A DNA stretch of 5,815 nucleotides. Origin: an uncultured Eubacteriales bacterium (GTDB lineage Bacteria; Bacillota; Clostridia; Oscillospirales; Acutalibacteraceae). Shown here in pieces: positions 3,809 through 5,815 of this stretch; position 1 is the first letter of the stretch; each line of letters opens with the position of its first letter. The notes beneath the pieces are model-generated. The model was given only the letters and a program-made list of their open reading frames with translations, did not search any database and had not been told where the DNA came from. The DNA is taken from NCBI GenBank assembly GCA_900317215.1, contig ONFW01000194.1:1-5815 (forward strand). The letters run 5' to 3'. The position numbers and the translations under genes are program-made.

Positions 3809-5815
3809 TTATTCGGTTTTCATTATCTCCTCATAGAGCCTGCGGCAGTTGCCGTTGTCACGATATCTGAAAAACTCCGAGCACATTGCGGAGTATGTAT
3901 CGGGCTGAGGAAAAGCCTGCTCCATTTCCTTTATCAGATGTGCGATCAGGTGCTCATGGTCAAAGAAAGCTCTGCCGAAGCAGCTTTTGGAAAGCCCCTC
4001 ATTTTTAAGCTCCTGCGCTACATGCAGCTCATGCGGAAAATAATATACGACCGGCTTGTTGAGATATGCAAATCTGTACTGCAGCTCAGAGGTGTCCGTG
4101 ATAAGCAGGGAGGCTTTTTTCACAAGCTCCGCCTCGTTTTCCTCTGTTCCCTGATAAAGAGTGACAAGCTCATCGCTATGGAAAAGACGGAGATATTTCT
4201 CTATCTGGAAGGGAAGCAGCAGAGCTATCCTGTAGCCTGAGCTTCTGAGCGCCTCATGCAGAGGAGCATCGATAAGGATATCGTTATACAGCCTGAAAAA
4301 GCGGCTCTCGGAGAATCTGTAGTATTCCGAGTTTTCATATATGCAGAACATACGCCTGTCTCCGGGAGCTATGAGGATAAGCTTTTCACGGGCGTCGGTC
4401 AGTGTATCGAGCAGGGGATAGCCCGTCACCCTCACGCTGCCTTCATCATAGTCGTAAGCGCCCTTTAGAAGCTGCTCTCTTTCTCTCTCGGAAGCGCACA
4501 GAAAGAGCCTTGTATTATCCCTGAGCCTGTTCTCGAACTGAGCGGAGGCGTAGGTTATGAAAAAGTTCTTTACCGAAACAACAGAGGAGTTTATCAGATC
4601 CTTCAGGAACAGCAGGTCGGTCTTGCTGAAGCACAGAGACTCGTAAACGTCGCAGTCCGGCGCAATAATGATATCTGAGCTGAGCGCAAGCTGTTTTGCT
4701 TTTCTGGAGCCTGTCTCAACAACATTATCATACTGCTCCGAGGTAAGATAGGCGAAGGCGTCCGAGCCCTTGACCGCAGAGAACCATACCTCGGCAGTGT
4801 TCTTATCGCAGTGCTTTGAAAAATATCTGAAAAGGATATTTCCGTTGCCGTTTATCCCCGATTCATCATAGAAAAGTATCCTCCTTGGGCCTGCTCCTTC
4901 TTCAGCGGCGCTCCTGACATTCCTTCGCATCTGCCGGTAATGCACAGTCTCTGTAAGAGAGACGTGTTCTCCCGCCTCCTGCATGAATTTATTCTCACAT
5001 ATCCTCAGAAGGCTGCTTGTAGCCCTTCTGATAACAAGAGACTGATTTTTACCGTCATACATCAGCACACGGTCAAGAAAGCTCCAGTAGCTGCTCCTGA
5101 TCCCGGTGGAGAGCTTTGAGAAGGCTCCGCCGAAGGTCATGCCTATACGGAACGAGAGCTTTTTGTATTTCAGGATAAGAAATGCCGTATCCATAGTCTT
5201 ATCGCTGCTCACAGGTATGCAGAAGCTGAAGGCAAAGCGTCGGAGGAAGGGGATATCAAAGTATTTTTTCAGAGTATACACCTGCGAGGGTATCACCGAA
5301 AAGCGCTCGCCGTTGATATTGACGAATACCTGTATCTCTTTGCTCTCGATGAACGAGCAGCCGTTCAGCACTGCATCAACGTAGATGCCCTCCTTATCGT
5401 AGTTTATCACCCTGATATCTGCCGTGATCTCTCTTGAAGAGCCTATCAGTGCATTTTTATAGTGTGCCCTCAGCTCTCCGCTGAGAGTAGTTTTAACGAG
5501 CATGGCGCAGGAGTTGTAGTAGCTTTTTTCGACCCTCTCCCTGGGCATCACAAGGTCGATCTCAGGCTCCAGCTCAGGCTCTCTGTATTTCAGCCTCAGC
5601 ATACGGAAGCTCATTTCCTCATCAAGACAGCAATGTCTGTAAATGCTCCTGTTAAGGATAACGGGATCCTCGATATATCTGAGCAGCTCCGAAACCTTGT
5701 CGAGAAATTCATCAACGAAGCTGCCGATTATTACATGCTTGTATTTCTCGTTTTCATTAAGTGCAAAGCGAAGGCATATCATATAAAGCATGACCGACTG
5801 AGCAAGCACAGACCC
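3809..5815 (-). CDS. CDP-glycerol glycerophosphotransferase family protein (TagF/TagB-like), 5' end outside window, catalytic motifs degenerate
   Basis: The frame stays open to the right edge, so the N-terminus is missing. Numbering here starts at the GTG at 5807-5809, giving 666 residues. Residues about 128-250 look like the strand-rich region that precedes the transferase domain in many large members of this family. Residues about 309-662 fit the two-domain GT-B transferase: RRILFYDESGINGNGNILFRYF (309-330), RVTGYPLLDTL (460-470), SLLITDTSELQYRFAYLNKPVVYY (567-590) and FFRYRDNGNCRRLYEEI (646-662). Family members add glycerol phosphate from CDP-glycerol to wall teichoic acid or other surface polymers at the inner membrane face. 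Here the expected HG motif near 411-425 is absent. The later histidine (usually in an HP context) appears as Phe at 534, and the usual TDYSS and fDf read TDTSE and YRF. Catalysis is therefore doubtful. It could be an inactive partner or act on another substrate. Confidence 0.82.
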   Translation of the reverse strand, partial: GSVLAQSVMLYMICLRFALNENEKYKHVIIGSFVDEFLDKVSELLRYIEDPVILNRSIYRHCCLDEEMSFRMLRLKYREPELEPEIDLVMPRERVEKSYYNSCAMLVKTTLSGELRAHYKNALIGSSREITADIRVINYDKEGIYVDAVLNGCSFIESKEIQVFVNINGERFSVIPSQVYTLKKYFDIPFLRRFAFSFCIPVSSDKTMDTAFLILKYKKLSFRIGMTFGGAFSKLSTGIRSSYWSFLDRVLMYDGKNQSLVIRRATSSLLRICENKFMQEAGEHVSLTETVHYRQMRRNVRSAAEEGAGPRRILFYDESGINGNGNILFRYFSKHCDKNTAEVWFSAVKGSDAFAYLTSEQYDNVVETGSRKAKQLALSSDIIIAPDCDVYESLCFSKTDLLFLKDLINSSVVSVKNFFITYASAQFENRLRDNTRLFLCASEREREQLLKGAYDYDEGSVRVTGYPLLDTLTDAREKLILIAPGDRRMFCIYENSEYYRFSESRFFRLYNDILIDAPLHEALRSSGYRIALLLPFQIEKYLRLFHSDELVTLYQGTEENEAELVKKASLLITDTSELQYRFAYLNKPVVYYFPHELHVAQELKNEGLSKSCFGRAFFDHEHLIAHLIKEMEQAFPQPDTYSAMCSEFFRYRDNGNCRRLYEEIMKTE

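Noticed and set aside
3767..4240. A 157-codon plus-strand open frame at the 3' end of the TagF-like gene.
   Set aside because: It starts within the bidirectional terminator, lacks a ribosome binding site and is antisense to a clear coding region.

Overview
The window looks like chromosomal DNA from a low-to-moderate GC Firmicute, most likely a Clostridia member of the Ruminococcus/Oscillospiraceae type. The reasons are strong AGGAGG-type ribosome binding sites before every plus-strand gene, the rpsF-ssb-rpsR gene order, a stand-alone four-cysteine TSCPD protein and a DUF1015 protein, all common in gut Clostridia. The genus is inferred from gene content and protein style only. There is no mobile element, CRISPR array, tRNA or rRNA.

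Left part (1-1237): a consensus promoter (TTGACA, 17 nt, TATAAT with extended -10) drives rpsF-ssb-rpsR (ribosomal protein S6, single-stranded DNA-binding protein, ribosomal protein S18). The ~88-nt leader can fold into a hairpin plus a short stem that takes in part of the rpsF Shine-Dalgarno and leaves CCG in a bulge. This is the arrangement known for the S6:S18 autoregulatory motif. A perfect 10-bp terminator hairpin closes the operon.

Middle part (1238-3724): three more plus-strand genes follow. The first is an 86-aa four-cysteine TSCPD protein whose ribosome binding site begins right after the terminator T-run. The second is a 424-aa DUF1015 protein, preceded by a 171-nt gap with two hairpins. 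One of these is an 80-nt imperfect inverted repeat with two alternative inner pairings, a candidate undescribed cis-acting RNA. The third is a 239-aa protein with a very acidic N-terminal half, a basic patch and two C-terminal membrane segments. The last two are probably cotranscribed (50-nt gap).

Right part (3725-5815): a long hairpin with A-run and T-run flanks (3739-3783) separates the plus-strand genes from a convergent minus-strand gene that runs off the right edge. That gene encodes a CDP-glycerol glycerophosphotransferase (TagF/TagB-like) family protein. It keeps the general fold signature but seems to lack the conserved catalytic histidines, so it may be a non-catalytic or re-purposed member of a cell-surface polymer locus.

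The strongest candidates for something undescribed are the structured leader before the DUF1015 gene, the apparently degenerate TagF-like protein, and the unknown roles of the DUF1015 and acidic membrane proteins.
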